Part shown: positions 22,889 to 34,033 of the stretch, one piece after another
Numbering within the stretch: the stretch's first letter is position 1
How the letters are laid out: every line of letters starts with the position of its first letter
Assembly (NCBI GenBank): GCA_022592445.1
Contig: JABYQR010000002.1
Span: forward strand, 248,001-312,000
Direction: 5' to 3'
Source: Cytidiella melzeri
Lineage: Eukaryota > Basidiomycota > Agaricomycetes > Polyporales > Irpicaceae
Length of the DNA stretch: 64,000 nucleotides
Made by a program: the position numbers and the translations under genes
The notes under the pieces: generated by a model
Told to the model about the DNA's origin: nothing
The model's database searches: none
Seen by the model: only the letters and a program-made list of their open reading frames with translations

Positions 22889-25758
22889 CTACACACCGAG
22901 ACCCAATTTTGCCTGCTCCTTTGACTCCTGCCCTTCCTCATCAATGCCAAATATTTGCCACAGCAAATGTACTTGACCGAATGGACGCTCACTACCCAGT
23001 ATCGTCGCCGCAGCCTCATATTTGTTCTCTGGTTTTCGCACCTCGTCGCAAATCCACCTGTACGTGTGCACCAATCTTGCTAAAGCAGCTCTGTGTACGC
23101 GAGTCGCCAGGTTTTGACTCGAGAGCTGGGCCAGACGAGGCGGGTGGTCGATAGTGTTGCTTGTTAGCCATACCGAAAACGAATGCAGCGCGGCTTGAAG
23201 CCGACTCGAAGTGGCGGCAGGTAGGTACGAGAGAGGTTCCTGTCACAAGGGGTGTGTCACGACGTCAATACACTAAAACAATCGTGAATGACCACAACAC
23301 TGACGTTCTCCTTTCGAGAGTTCCAAGCATCGACGAGCTCGCCTAGACCGGTGGCTGCGACGACATTCGCATACTAGCCAGACATTGTTAGTTATGAGCA
23401 AGCGTCGAAGTTCGGAATGAACACGCACATGATCTTCGATGAGTTGCATGATGCGACCTTCGACAAGACTTTGAATGACTCCTTGTTTCTCTGCCGTAAA
23501 GACGAACGGCTCTAGAACACTCTGGTATGCGTAAGCGTGGGTTCGTCCATAGTCATCAAGTGATAACTTACCTGTAAATACGTCATCACGTTCACAATGA
23601 ATACTTGACGGTCCCAAGTCGGAACTACGTGCTGCTTGGCTTCTGAAGCCACGACGCACATCTCAATTGCTGGGTCGACCATGCGGTCGAGAATTAAGCG
23701 GCAACCTTCAGCCGCGTCATCGAGTTGTTGAGCGCTGTCGTTTTGATTCCTTCGCGGTGTCTGAGGCCCGTTACGCAAAGAAACATCGTCTCCGAGAGAG
23801 GATTCGTACACAGTCAAGATTTCGCGGAGGACCTGAGCATGATCAAGTATCACGAAGGGCGGTGTCACATTAGGATCATTTGCATCCTGGAGAATAAGTC
23901 AGCGAAACTCAAGGCGCAAATGGAGTGTTGATTACACACCAATGCTGCAGTCGACAGCAAGCGACCCTGCACTCCTATAGCCTCGTAGAATACGCTGTAC
24001 GCAAAATCTGTCGTGCTGACCATAACTCAGCAATCACTGAACCTGCGAGGAACCTGCGCACTTACTCCTCAAGAACTCTAGACAGAGCAGCTTTCTCTCC
24101 AATGGTCCGCTGCATAGTCAGCGTATAGAATTGCAGAAGATTTGCAATCTTATATGAGGTAATGCTGCTTTCTTGCGAACGTATTGTCTGTTGCAGTCTG
24201 TTCTGAAGAGAGCCTCAGGCCATATCCTCAAGAACCCTGTCTGCCTAAGGCCAACTCACCTTCAATGGCGTACACAGCCCACCTACAGCCCCGTCCATCA
24301 ACTCCGCCATCCATTCTTCCTCCTCTTCGTCCTTAAAATGACGCACTGCACCGACCATCCTGCCCCCTTCCTCTGCTCGGACACCAAACAGCCCTTCCAA
24401 GAATTCACGTTCAGCTGCAATTGCCTGGTGCACCCAAGCCAACATGTCACCAACATATCGAAGAGGGTCGTGTGCATGGAGCTCGATTGGTCGGGGTAAG
24501 CCACTAGGTCCGCCACGGGTGAGCGCGGTAGTGAACGAACTGAGGAGCGTAGCTTGTCGAGTCTGACCTAGCGAGGTGAGCGCTTCGCTAGACACAATTC
24601 GCGTTACTCGTATTACCACTGGGCTGTGCGGGAGGTGACTTACGTGAGTAGCTCTGGACGCTGCCTTAATCTTCGCACAGCCTCCCTTGTCGAAGGATTT
24701 ACATCTATAGAGGAGTCCCGACCCATCTGGCGAAAGTCGAAGGAGCACCATCGAAAGATCTTCTCGTATGCTTGTTCAAGATATCCAGATGTATTCGTAA
24801 CGATGTCCAAGCTGTTCACATATCGCTTCAGCTACATCGCCGCGCCGTGATGAAGTAGGCGGCACGTACCCAGCCTTGGTAGGTCCATCTTCCCCCGCCA
24901 TTAATACACGGCATTCATTGCGAATTCGTTCGGCCTTGTCCATCGCTTTGAAGAATTGCTTGCCTACGGGTATTTCGCGCGATAAAATAGCTTCTATTTC
25001 CTCAGAAGTAAGGGTAAATCGGTCTAGAAAGGCAGTAACAATTGACTGTTTCGTCGATACTTCCTGTCTTGTGGGTACAGCCTCAGGAGTTGAGAATGGT
25101 AGCTGTGTTTCGGTCAACATACCTTTGTTCGCGCAGACTGCCAGCTCTGTCTAATAGCGATCGACACGAATCATTTGTCTCTCGTAGTTGATGCTGAGCC
25201 TCGTCACATTGTGTGCGCATCGCACCAATGTGCTCCTGCAGTGTATCCAGTTGCTATAATGACCATTATACACTTCATACTGGAGAGCCATTCGTCATTC
25301 GCACGCACCTTGTCAACCATGGAAAAAGCAGTCAAGAATCTCCGACTGGACTCTGCCAATTTGCTTTCTACGTCCATGCGCAAGTTCCTTCTTGCCTTGG
25401 CTGCAATTTCGCCTGGTACAGGCTCCATGAACGTTGACGGTGTCGTCTTATCACCAAGGCTCGAGCGTACAGCACTAAATTCGGCTTCATCCTCCTCACC
25501 CAGTTCCTCGTGTCCTGGTCCCGATTCTCGCTGAACTTGTTTTCCCTTCACCTTCGGCGCGCTATGGTCGGTCGCATACAGCTCCGCCAACGTTTGCACA
25601 GCTTCCTTCGTGGCATCATCGTCGAAATTTGCAGCGAGGACCTTGTAGAGTCGGATAGAGAGGGGATTGTGCTGTTGCGGCGACGCTTCAGAGGAGTTCA
25701 GGCGCGATATGGGAGAGGATGGCATGCCGAGCTGTACGAGGGCGCCAAAGCGCTTCAT
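22889..25758 (-). CDS. COG6: Conserved oligomeric Golgi complex subunit 6
   Basis: Eleven exons on the minus strand (25309-25758, 25123-25253, 24870-25067, 24644-24811, 24260-24587, 24066-24202, 23940-24015, 23572-23886, 23429-23521, 23305-23373, 22889-23239) join to 771 residues. COG6 belongs to lobe B of the tethering complex for retrograde intra-Golgi vesicles. Recognised family blocks are NPLSIRLYKVLAANFDD, a coiled coil ending SLLDRAGSLREQRQEV, IVTAFLDRFTLTSEE, FFKAMDKAERIRNECRVLM, DPLRYVGDMLAWVHQA and the C-terminal ICDEVRKPENKYEAAATIL. The start at 25758 gives 11 residues before an alternative Met at 25725. Transcription diverges from COA1 only 123 bases away. Confidence 0.95.
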
Positions 25759-25881
25759 TCACGACTTTGTGCTAAAACCCGTGATTACTGACGTTAACGT
25801 CGACCAACCAAACGCGACTTGCACAAAACTTTGACATGGTCTGCACACAGACAACTCTGTCCTGAAATCTTCCACTCTCTG
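25759..25881. promoter_or_regulatory. Shared divergent promoter of COG6 and COA1
   Basis: Only 123 bases separate the two start codons, so both promoters and 5' leaders must lie here or overlap the genes. I see no TATA box. Confidence 0.5.
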
Positions 25882-26738
25882 ATGTCGAGGATGAACACTA
25901 GCACGCTCTCGAGGTCGCTTCACTCTTCGGCGAGGCTGAAGTCGGCGCGACCTTCATCATTCGCTCTCCGTGCATTTACCTCCGTCCAAGGCAACGCGAC
26001 CGCGTCCGCGTCGACGAAGCCTTCTCCTGCAAAATTACCAGAAGCCGAGATTTTTTCAGAGCCTGCCAAACCGCGAGAGTACTACACACGTCCTCAACGC
26101 GATTTACCCCCTATACAAGTACGTTGCCCCCTGAAGTGACTTGGTTGCTAGACTGACTAAATGCGCATGCTTAGAGGAGTTGGCCAATCATTGTCTTAGT
26201 CTCCGTTCTTGGTGTCTCAACGTGGGGTGCATTTTATCTGTATGCTGCAAATCAGGAGCGACTCTCTAGCTCGGTGGTACGGCAAGTTATGGGCACTGTC
26301 CGAGACAGTGCAGCATTAAAGGAGGCACTCGGGGATTCTATCCGCTTTGAACCCGTATGGTGGCTGAATGGGGACCCATATATCAACGGTGGGGTGCGTA
26401 TATCCTTTGCCCCATAACAGTGAAGAGTCACTTGATGCCTTGCAAAGGTGCACCTCATGCAAGGAAGCGTGGATCTCAGTTTCCGCATCAAGGGGCATAA
26501 AGGCCAGCTTTTTTCTTACGCATAGTCCTAGCTGTCTCCTGACGTTCATAAATAGGTTCTGGCACGATATATTTCACAAGTATACGAAGAGCGAAAGGCG
26601 AGCCGTTCACAATTTGTACGTCAAGCAATGTCCTCGCCGCTGCTACCTGACTGACAGAGAGGTCTCCAAGTGCGCTTCCGCATCATTTGCGATGATGGCA
26701 AAATCGTCGAAATGCCGACGAACTCTTTCACTGCGTAA
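25882..26738 (+). CDS. COA1: Cytochrome c oxidase assembly factor Coa1
   Basis: Five exons (25882-26118, 26175-26393, 26448-26502, 26556-26615, 26662-26738) join to 215 residues. Coa1 is an inner-membrane factor that acts with Shy1 and Mss51 in early Cox1 assembly. The N-terminus (MSRMNTSTLSRSLHSSARLK) is a typical mitochondrial presequence. One membrane helix (IIVLVSVLGVSTWGAFYLY, about residues 83-102) precedes the Coa1/Tim21-like domain, with EPVWWLNGDPYINGG and LSFRIKGHKGSGTIYF. The intron at 26503-26555 has a GC donor with weak context (AAAG|GCCAGC), but no GT donor nearby restores GHKGSGTIYF. Tim21 was considered: the short domain and WWLNGDP favour Coa1. Confidence 0.88.
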
Positions 26739-27250
26739 CGTGGATATCATATTGAGACATCTCAAAACCGTACTGTATTAATATTACTATCTTTTGCGCC
26801 GCTCTCCGCTCTTTGCAGGCTCCAAATACTTCACAATGCAGTTCCTTAATTTTTATCACCCCGCCTGCAGTGTCAGATGGATGTGCTAAGAAAATTTTCG
26901 TGGACAAGCCCCTTGGAGATGACGCTTCATGCCACACCTTAGTCACAGTGACTCGGACAAGACCGGTACGATACTAGTTCTTACTGGTTATCTATAGATA
27001 TGTTATGACACCTAACTCACCATTGTTCAAAAGCAGGGTCGTTCGGCCAGTTCGGTCAACCGCACATTGTGACGGTGGCGGTGGCTGGGGAGCCTCTAGA
27101 TGCTGACGAGAAGATTGGCCAGCCACTTCTTTCCACTGGCGTATTCTCAGAACAATGATCATGCACGCTTCGAGTCCTAGGGGCGTCAGCCGCACATTGA
27201 GCTTCTTTCTGACCAAACTAACCTTCCTCGTCTCTCTTTCTCTCCTACTC
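26739..27250 (-). other. Unassigned minus-strand coding-like fragments
   Basis: Two open stretches on the minus strand look protein-like. One starts at 27216 (MVRKKLNVRLTPLGLEAC) and ends at a good donor (GTGAGT) near 27020. The other, from about 26970 to 26780, reads GLVRVTVTKVWHEASSPRG and GGVIKIKELHCEVF, a strand-like pattern. I could not find a splice that joins them in phase and do not recognise the family. They may be part of one small gene convergent with COA1. Confidence 0.25.
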
Positions 27251-29330
27251 TAAATCTCTTCCTCGATCAACCACCTCCCCTCCTCAGAAACCGGCTTTTA
27301 GTCCCTTCACGCTCCATCGACGCCTCCTTCTGCCCCTCTCTTACCAATGCTTTACGGTATCCTCGTGTATCTCGACGCCGAACATAAAAGGGCTCAACAC
27401 AACAGGTCTCTGTCCACATCGTAGCGCGTATGTTGGGTGCCGTTATCACTCACCAGAGGACGAGCATGAGGTGTTGGTGCGGAGTAGTTGTCGGCCGTCG
27501 CGTTGGGCTCAGTTTTATTTCCGCAATACTTTGCTATAAGCTCGTAGTGGCTGGCAGACGAGTCTACAACTCGTGGCAGCTAGGCTTTTGGCGAGCCTGT
27601 GAGTCGTATCTTCTTCCTATGCCGAATCCTGGGTCGAATGGTTTCTATATCCTCAAGGCTGGGCGTTGGCGTCCGTCACTGGCTACCGGGTCTCAGGGCT
27701 ACCGATCACGATTCTCTCCTGATATACCCAGTGCCTGCTAAAGGTGGGTGGTGCTGTCCTTGAAGCTGCGCGTCAGGTCGGATGGCCCTCCGTGTGATCA
27801 ATATACTCGTGTGCGGATTGGATGTGTTTGATTCGTTCTTTTTTGCGCGTATATCTCCCTGAGTATGGCTACAATGTGAGTATTTGCATGTACAGTCGTA
27901 TGGCTGACTATCTTCATAACACTCAGCCCAAACTCAGCCGGTTCACCTCTTGTACCTTGCCATGTCATCCTCCAGTGTCAAATTACTCCGTGTGTCTATT
28001 TTTTCATTGCTACTTTTCGTACCGCTAACCACTACGCGGCACTGATTGACTGTACAGTGCACTGTACAAGCCCATTCATTTGGCAAGAGCCCCAGGTCTT
28101 CGAATACACCAACAAGTGCAGATACAATTTGTCGCTCGATATCGGAATTTCAGGCATACAGCCTCAAATGCTGTCAGGTTTCTTTGAGAAGTGGCCCTTA
28201 TTTCTTAGCCCCCTATCCAATTGGACTTGATTAGGTCGACATCCATGGCAGCCGCGATTGGTACTCGATACACGATACGCTCAATCCTAACTGGGACGCA
28301 GGCTGAGACGGTCGTAGTCTATATTCACAAGAATGCAGCTATTACAGCCCACCACAGACCATATTCAAGAATGAAGGCCGTTCATGTATTCGATGGAGCA
28401 CGCGTAGAACTTCTCTTTCGATTCCCAAACATTTGGTCGTGGCGGACCTCTCTTTGACAAGCTCGGATTGGTCGGAAACCTCATGCTCCTACAGGCAAGA
28501 GCTCAGCAGATATGGACATTGATTGCTTTCTGCAAACTGCACAGCGAGCGAACACGCATTCGTGCCTTGATTTCCCTTCTACAAATCGCGTTGCCTTCAG
28601 ACTTGGGCCAAGTCATTGGTAGCAAAGGAAACCGACCATCGTATCAAGCGAATCAGCAGACGACATCAATATCCCACATCAGCCTATTATTTTGAAGCGA
28701 ATACTGCCGCGAACTTGTCAGAGAGTCCCACATGAGTGCGCTACTCACCTCGGAAGCTCTCGTAAAACGAACGTACACCGCTGCAAATACTCAGTGCATG
28801 ACGGTATCCGAGTCAAGCCGGTACAGTGAGATGCTACTGTGTAGCACGCTGCTTGCCCCGAACATAACCGTGAGTGTCCATGATTACATATCAATATCGG
28901 CATCATGCGTCAATTGCCTGGTGGAAGCAGTCACCAATGCCGCGTGGTAGCAACTCTACCTCCAGAGCCGTTCCTTAGCGCAAGGCCGGCTAGTCATGGA
29001 TGTATGAAGCCAAGTGCATAAGGACACGGCCGTGCGCATTGGTGCTTACAGCAGCGAGTCTTGTCCGAGAAAGTAACACCGTCCAACAGTGCCGTAAATT
29101 TGGATCAGTACAACAGTTCGTCAACCACAGACCTTCGAGGCGATGCAGTGAGCATTCCAAGATACAAGCAGCGGCCGCCTTCGTTATGGGTTTGGCAGCG
29201 CTACTACTGCAGGTTACCATTGTAATAATGCGACGACGCAGCGTTCTATCATCCTCCGTTACTACGGTAGGTCCTTGTCGAGGACAATGAAGACCGGCGC
29301 TAGCTGTGGTTCTCTGACGCGTGACACGTG
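27251..29330 (+). other. Probable unresolved intron-rich gene, plus strand
   Basis: Several plus-strand segments have protein-like composition joined by plausible splice sites: MAT|IPNSAGSPLVPCHVILQC around 27868-27990, then CTSPFIWQEPQVFEYTNKC and YNLSLDIGISGIQPQMLSG (28060-28180), VDIHGSRDWYSIHDTLNPN (28227-28290), and PNITVSVHDYISISASCVN (28858-28920). Near 29175-29260 a hydrophobic stretch (AFVMGLAALLLQVTIVIM) is followed by RRR. Paired Cys and N-glycosylation-type motifs before a single membrane helix suggest a secreted or type I membrane protein. I could not close the frame between 28180 and 28860 and recognise no family; part of it may be decayed. Confidence 0.3.
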
Positions 29331-29480
29331 TGACAGGAACTATGACGGCGCGATTGTTTCGGGCATTCGGCCATTGTGCCTATACACAATCTGTTGGGAG
29401 GGTGATGCAGAAATAATGCAAGTACAGCAACTCTCACTCGCTCTACCATCTCACGACTCCCTCCTCCCCCCTCACCTCAG

Positions 29481-30847
29481 ATGGTGTCCAGGCAACCCTC
29501 AGTAGCTATTGCCTTCACAAACTCAATGCCGAGGCCAAACAGGTTTCGTAGCCTCGTCGCTCGCTACCTCGACGGCAACAAGTATCGTCGCAAACGTCTC
29601 ACTCGCGAGATTGTGCCCGCTGGGGACTTCTCGTCCCCGCCTCCACCTCCTCCCAAGGACTTGTCCTATCACGTCTTCGCTGGCGCAGACGACGTCGACG
29701 CAGGTGCGAGCACAGTATCCTTGAGATTAGCCGTCGCGGAGTTAACGCGATAGTATCTCTTATGAATTCATATATCGTTCAGGCGTAAGGCACGAATACA
29801 TCACCCATAACATATTCCTCGCGCAAGATAAGAGCAGATTCTCTTGGGCTCTCCCGGCATCTCAACAACCCACCTCCATGCCTCCGACACCAAACAGGCC
29901 ACCACCACCCGCTTCCCCACCGTTCTCACCACCCAAGCGTGCAGACCTGCCGCAGATGCTGTCCCCGACAGAGATCAGACGGCGGCGGGAAGCGGCCAGC
30001 CGTGCGCATGAGCGAGTGAATTCGTCGGACGATGCTCGCGAAGAAGCGGAGCGCCAGAAGCGCTCGAGGATGGAGAAGGCAGCGGCGGAGAGGCAGTTGA
30101 GGATCGAAGACGAGCGACGTCGACTGCTGCTTGAAGAAGACTTGCGGCTCGCTGCGATGCTGAGAAAACAGAAAGAAGAGCGCGAACGACGAGAGGAGGA
30201 AGAAAGGCATCAGAAAATTGAAGAGCGTCGCCGGGCTGATCGGGAACGGAGGATGCGCCAGGCGCAGAAGCAGCACGAGTGGAGGTTGGAGCAGGCGCGG
30301 TTGGCCGAGGAGACATTGAGGAGAAAGATTGAACTGCGCACGCATGTACACGAAGATCGGAGGGTGAGGCCTCTCGCTAGTGACTCCTCGTCCCTGCTCG
30401 CCGACGAGCCTGAGGAGGTGTTCCGGTGCTGGGTAAATGTGCAAAAGTGTGATAATGTGGCGTGGAGGAGGCGACTGTGTCGCATTCAACATGCTCGACT
30501 CGCTCTTTTCAAGGATCTGGTGTGTTCTGCATCATAAGGCATAACCGTCAAGTCCGTGCTAAACCCTCTCGTTGCAGAACTCGTTACAACCTATGGAATT
30601 GATTGATATCTCTTCAGCTAGAGGAGTGCACGAACGTATGGACGGCCACGAAGAACTCGAAGGGCTCGCGAATGCATTTGCGTTAGACCTGCAAGACGGG
30701 ATCTCGTATATCCTGTCCACCGATAATGACCGCGACAAAGTATGTCATTCTTTCCGTTCTCATGCACATATGATATCTCAAAACTGTCTCTATCGATTGT
30801 TTCAGGAGACGCTGGCCTCGCTCATCGTCCAAACTGCTGGCATCTAA
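29481..30847 (+). CDS. Proline-rich coiled-coil protein of unknown function
   Basis: Four exons (29481-29703, 29783-30519, 30578-30739, 30806-30847) join in frame to 387 residues. The N-terminal part has polyproline (SSPPPPPPKDLSYHVF) and a conserved-looking block joining the first exons (DVDAGVRHEYITHNIFLAQ). A second Pro-rich stretch (PPTPNRPPPPASPPFSPPK) follows. Next comes a highly charged, almost uninterrupted helix rich in Arg and Glu (about residues 160-275), a probable long coiled coil or single alpha helix. The C-terminal 110 residues (VFRCWVNVQKCDNVAWRRR, ending ETLASLIVQTAGI) look like a small folded domain; the pattern of strands then a final helix would fit a PH-like fold, but that is a guess. 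An alternative start is the Met at 29526. Confidence 0.7.
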
Positions 30848-31148
30848 TGCTATGCTGGCGTAGCTACGTATCGCATCGGATCAATAGCTATACTGTCTGC
30901 CTCAGCCCGTACTTTATACGCATATCACCCTAATCCGGACGTCCACCGCCTTCCATCTTTCCTTTACCATGTTACTTCCTGCCCTCGCGCATCAATCTCA
31001 CTCTCGCATGGACCATTCCTTCCTCCTTCTTGTTGTCATCACATATGTATGTATCGATACCCGCGCTGTATATTCAATCCACGTTTGCATTGTTCTGAAT
31101 CAAACTCAGTGAGATGTTCACACTGTAGAGGAGATAGTCTATTCACCG
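30848..31148. other. Intergenic spacer
   Basis: No gene or repeat is recognised here. Confidence 0.5.
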
Positions 31149-31370
31149 CTAAGTCCTCTCCACATCACTTCCCCATGGCCTGCTGCGCCACCCATCTTCC
31201 CGGAAGTCGGTAACGTCAACGCGGGTCGAGAACGAGCGGCACAGAACATCATTTTGGGCAGAATTCCAGAGCAGAGAATCGCGAAGACGGAGAGGGATCC
31301 ACAACAGCAAACGGTCCTGCTCGTCCACCAGCCAGCCGTCTTCCCGCAAGTCTTGCCCTGACAGCCACAA
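31149..31370 (-). pseudogene. Fragment resembling the tail of an Agaricomycete NACHT/WD40 protein
   Basis: A 74-codon minus-strand frame reads REDGWLVDEQDRLLLWIP, then LRLRDSLLWNSAQNDVL and ends TRVDVTDFREDGWRSR. The string GWLVDEQDRLLLWIP resembles the C-terminal tail found after the beta-propeller of large basidiomycete NACHT-WD40 proteins. No WD40 repeats or NACHT domain are seen upstream, so this would be a broken remnant. The assignment rests on pattern memory and is tentative. Confidence 0.35.
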
Positions 31371-32024
31371 TGAGAGAATCCAGCCACCACGTGACCCTCA
31401 TGCGGCAGAGAGATGGAGTCTGCAAGGTCTCTGCGGCTTGCATTGTCAGTTATATACTAGCTCACGATGTCACCAAAGTTGCACTCACAAAATCCTTGTG
31501 TATTGTTAAGTACGCACCGCCTTGACAGCCTTGGCGTTGATATTGTTTCAATTTCTTGAGCTGCTTCATGTGACCGACGTATTTCTCTTTGTAACAATCT
31601 TCAAGTTCAGAGGACTCCACGAGTTTCGGATTCAGCTGTCCACCAGCCATGTTAAACCTTTAGTAGCAAGTCGGGTCAAAGGATTGCATCACAGGGATTT
31701 GAATGATAAGAAAGACTAACTATTGTCAAACCAGCAGCAAGGAGAGGCAGAGGGATTGGATCAAAGGAAGCCCTTAGCCTTACAGACAAGACCAAGGTCG
31801 TCTGTGCTCTTGAAGATGAAGAAGAAGTCCTTGATTCCGCGCAGAACAATACGCGGCTCGCCGTAGATTCTAGAACCTTGGATCGACAGTACAAAACTTC
31901 CAGTGATGTGCTTTCTTCAGCCTGTTATAATGACGGCGTAGTTTATATAATGTCCATTCATCGCTGCCTCGGATTGTAAATCCTTACATTGTATTTCATG
32001 AAAGGATTTACATTGTATTTCATG
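31371..32024. other. Spacer with a coding-like fragment, left flank of the retrotransposon
   Basis: The minus strand holds two short open stretches: MAGGQLNPKLVESSELEDCY (31650 downwards) and IYGEPRIVLRGIKDFFFIF followed by KSTDDLGLVCKAKGF (about 31880-31770). Neither is recognised. The last 60 bases contain a direct repeat (TTACATTGTATTTCATG, twice) ending at the Ty3 target duplication. Confidence 0.3.
32020..32024. repeat. Target site duplication TCATG, left copy
   Basis: TCATG here and again at 38640-38644, immediately outside the two LTRs. A 5-base duplication is the size expected for Ty3-type integration. Confidence 0.9.
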
Positions 32025-32353
32025 TGTGAACCCGGTGAGCGGGGAACACTCGGAACGACAAAACGAGCACGGGATTTGGATTGCTTCAACGTCGGGGCAA
32101 GAGATGAGTTACAGTAGTTGGATGTAAGTTGTATATAGGCGTACCTTCAACGTCAGGGCAAGAGATGAAGCCAAACGACGTTGAAAGAGGTCGAATATTT
32201 ATACTACGAGAGAGGTTCAGACGGTGTCCAATGAGAAGGTGAGAACTACTGCGAAGAGCAAAGAGGAAGGGATGAACGTCATGAGAAGAGTGAAGAGTAA
32301 GAGATGAACGTCATGACCCCACAGCAGGGTCACGCTTTGGCAGCAGGTTTACA
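32025..32353 (-). repeat. 3' LTR of the Ty3 element
   Basis: 329 bases, beginning TGTGAACCCGG and ending GGTTTACA on the plus strand. The pol reading frame ends inside it at 32330, overlapping the LTR by 24 bases. Its near-identity with the LTR at 38313-38639 was checked by eye. Confidence 0.95.
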
Positions 32354-33313
32354 CTCTCCCCCGTCCAGAAGAATTGAGCAAGTGTTTGGATCCGGCAGGT
32401 CGTTCTCGTGCAGAAACGTGTCTAGTACAGCGAGGTCTTTGACTTGTGACCCCGGTAGCCACTCGTCGTCTTCAGGTCCGAAACCTTTCCATCGCACCAG
32501 GTAGCGGAAACCGCGTCCGACCGGCATGCGGTCGAGGATGCGTTCAACGATGTGTTCAGGTCCATCTGGGGTGGCGATGGGTCCAGGTCGTTCGTATTCT
32601 CGTTCAGGAAACAATGTGCCGTCGTTCCGTTTGAAGGGTTTGAGCAACGATGCATGGAATGTAGGGAAGGCGCGCATATGCTTAGGAAGATCGAGACGGT
32701 AGGTGGATGTGTCTGGCCAGGATTCGAGAACGGTGTAAGGACCGTCGTACCGTACCATAAATTTTGCGACACGGTTGTCTCCTCTTCTCACGTAATCTCG
32801 TCGTCGATGGAACGTGGACAGAAGTACCTTGTCGCCAACGTTGTACACGAACTCGTCGCCACGGTGCTTGTTTGCCTGACAGGACTGCTGCGCTTTCGCG
32901 AGCAAAAGATTGTCCTGCGCTTCGAGTACATCACAGTCGATACGATCTAACAGTTGTTTCGCGGTAAAGGTATCATCACCAAAAGTTGACGCGATAGATT
33001 TAGTGGTTGATGTCGACAGAGGTGGAATGATCCTGGGGGAACGACCGTAGCGCAAGTGAAAGGCGGTGAAACCCGTAGACGCGTTGAGCGTGTTCATGTA
33101 GTTGAACCGTACGAGCGGAAGTGCTTTTACCCATCCCTTTTGATTACGTTCGACGTGGTATCGCAAGGCTTGTATTATCGTCTTGTTTGTCCGTTCGCTG
33201 GCACCGTCCGTCTCAGGGTGGTAAGATGTGGACATTTTCAGCGATACTCCGGTTAACGCATGTAACGCCTACCAGAATTTGGAGACGAATAGCTTGTCTC
33301 GATCGGACACAAT
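32330..33313 (-). pseudogene. Ty3 integrase C-terminal part and chromodomain
   Basis: This frame resumes the integrase after the MITE insertion (IVSDRDKLFVSKFWKAL; the Met at 33235 is internal) and continues with TSYHPETDGASERTNKTI, holding the last catalytic Glu region (the second Asp is at DDIVSDRD, next to the insertion). The C-terminal chromodomain reads EHIVERILDRMPVGRG, then YLVRWKGFGPEDDEWLPG. Chromodomains in this family are thought to direct integration to marked chromatin. Confidence 0.9.
32354..32365 (-). other. Polypurine tract of the Ty3 element
   Basis: On the minus strand GACGGGGGAGAG abuts the 3' LTR, the position and composition expected for the plus-strand primer. Confidence 0.7.
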
Positions 33314-33319
33314 GTCGTC

Positions 33320-34027
33320 TATGAAGTTATTTTTGGGTTTTTATCCAGAAATCACTCGTTTGCACGGTCACAATGGGCGGAACGAGGGCGTGAACGAGGA
33401 TTCGTGACGTGGTCACGGTTTCACTTTTGCGAAACGAGTCCGCAGTCCTCATCATCAAGCGTCTATTTGCGCGAGTTTTGATGGGAGACCAAATATGGGG
33501 GTTGAGCCACCCGAGCGGCGGGGCCCTCTTGGTAGTGAACAGGCTTTGCAAGCTCACTGTGCGGCTGAATTCCCCCAGTACACAATTAAGACACCTGTAA
33601 TGTATAGTAGTATACTAATGCAACAATTTCATTGTCACTGGAGCCATGGAGCTACTGGAATTCATTGCTTTATTGATCTCCAAGTGCTTTATAACAGGTT
33701 ATGGGTGTTGCTGCACAAATTGAACATTACATAGTAGGAGAAGAGAATTACAATGATTGCTCAATCCTATTATTCTATAGCTATGTGAAGATTTGCGTCT
33801 TAGAAATCCTCCCTGGATGCTGGGGAGGAGCGTGGGAGACCGAACTTGCCAATTGAGGAAAGCAGCGGCATGTTAAGCGCTATTGAAGCGCCCGAGTGTG
33901 GTGAGTGGTTTCTTGTTTTTTGTTCGCGTGTTTGCGAGTGCACCGGTCGAAAACATGATTGTGACATGAAAAATCACAAAATTGTGATGTTCGCGACTTC
34001 GAATAAATACCCATAAATAACGTCATA
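33320..34027. mobile_element. MITE (708 bases) inserted in the Ty3 integrase
   Basis: The insert interrupts integrase exactly between the two halves of GLPDD / IVSDRD. Its ends are imperfect inverted repeats: TATGAAGTTATTTTTGGG on the plus strand against TATGACGTTATTTATGGG from the other end. GTCGTC flanks both sides (33314-33319, 34028-34033), a 6-base duplication if the target was the normal integrase codon order. No transposase is recognisable inside. The internal sequence includes further palindromic segments such as ATCACAAAATTGTGAT near 33971. Confidence 0.88.
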
Positions 34028-34033
34028 GTCGTC

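Noticed and set aside
22582..23154. 190-codon plus-strand frame
   Set aside because: Most of it is antisense to the COG6 last exon, where the sense frame carries clear conserved residues.
26728..26946. Short-chain or Gfo/Idh-type enzyme suggested by IFVDKPLGDD on the plus strand
   Set aside because: The phrase is isolated: no Rossmann glycine motif or continuing frame on either side.
29926..30492. 188-codon minus-strand frame rich in Leu and Pro
   Set aside because: Exact antisense of the Arg/Glu coiled-coil gene; this composition is the expected shadow.
32023..32024. LTR start placed two bases further left (TGTGTGAACC)
   Set aside because: The second LTR begins TGTGAACC after an A-G dinucleotide, and only a start at 32025 gives matching TCATG duplications.
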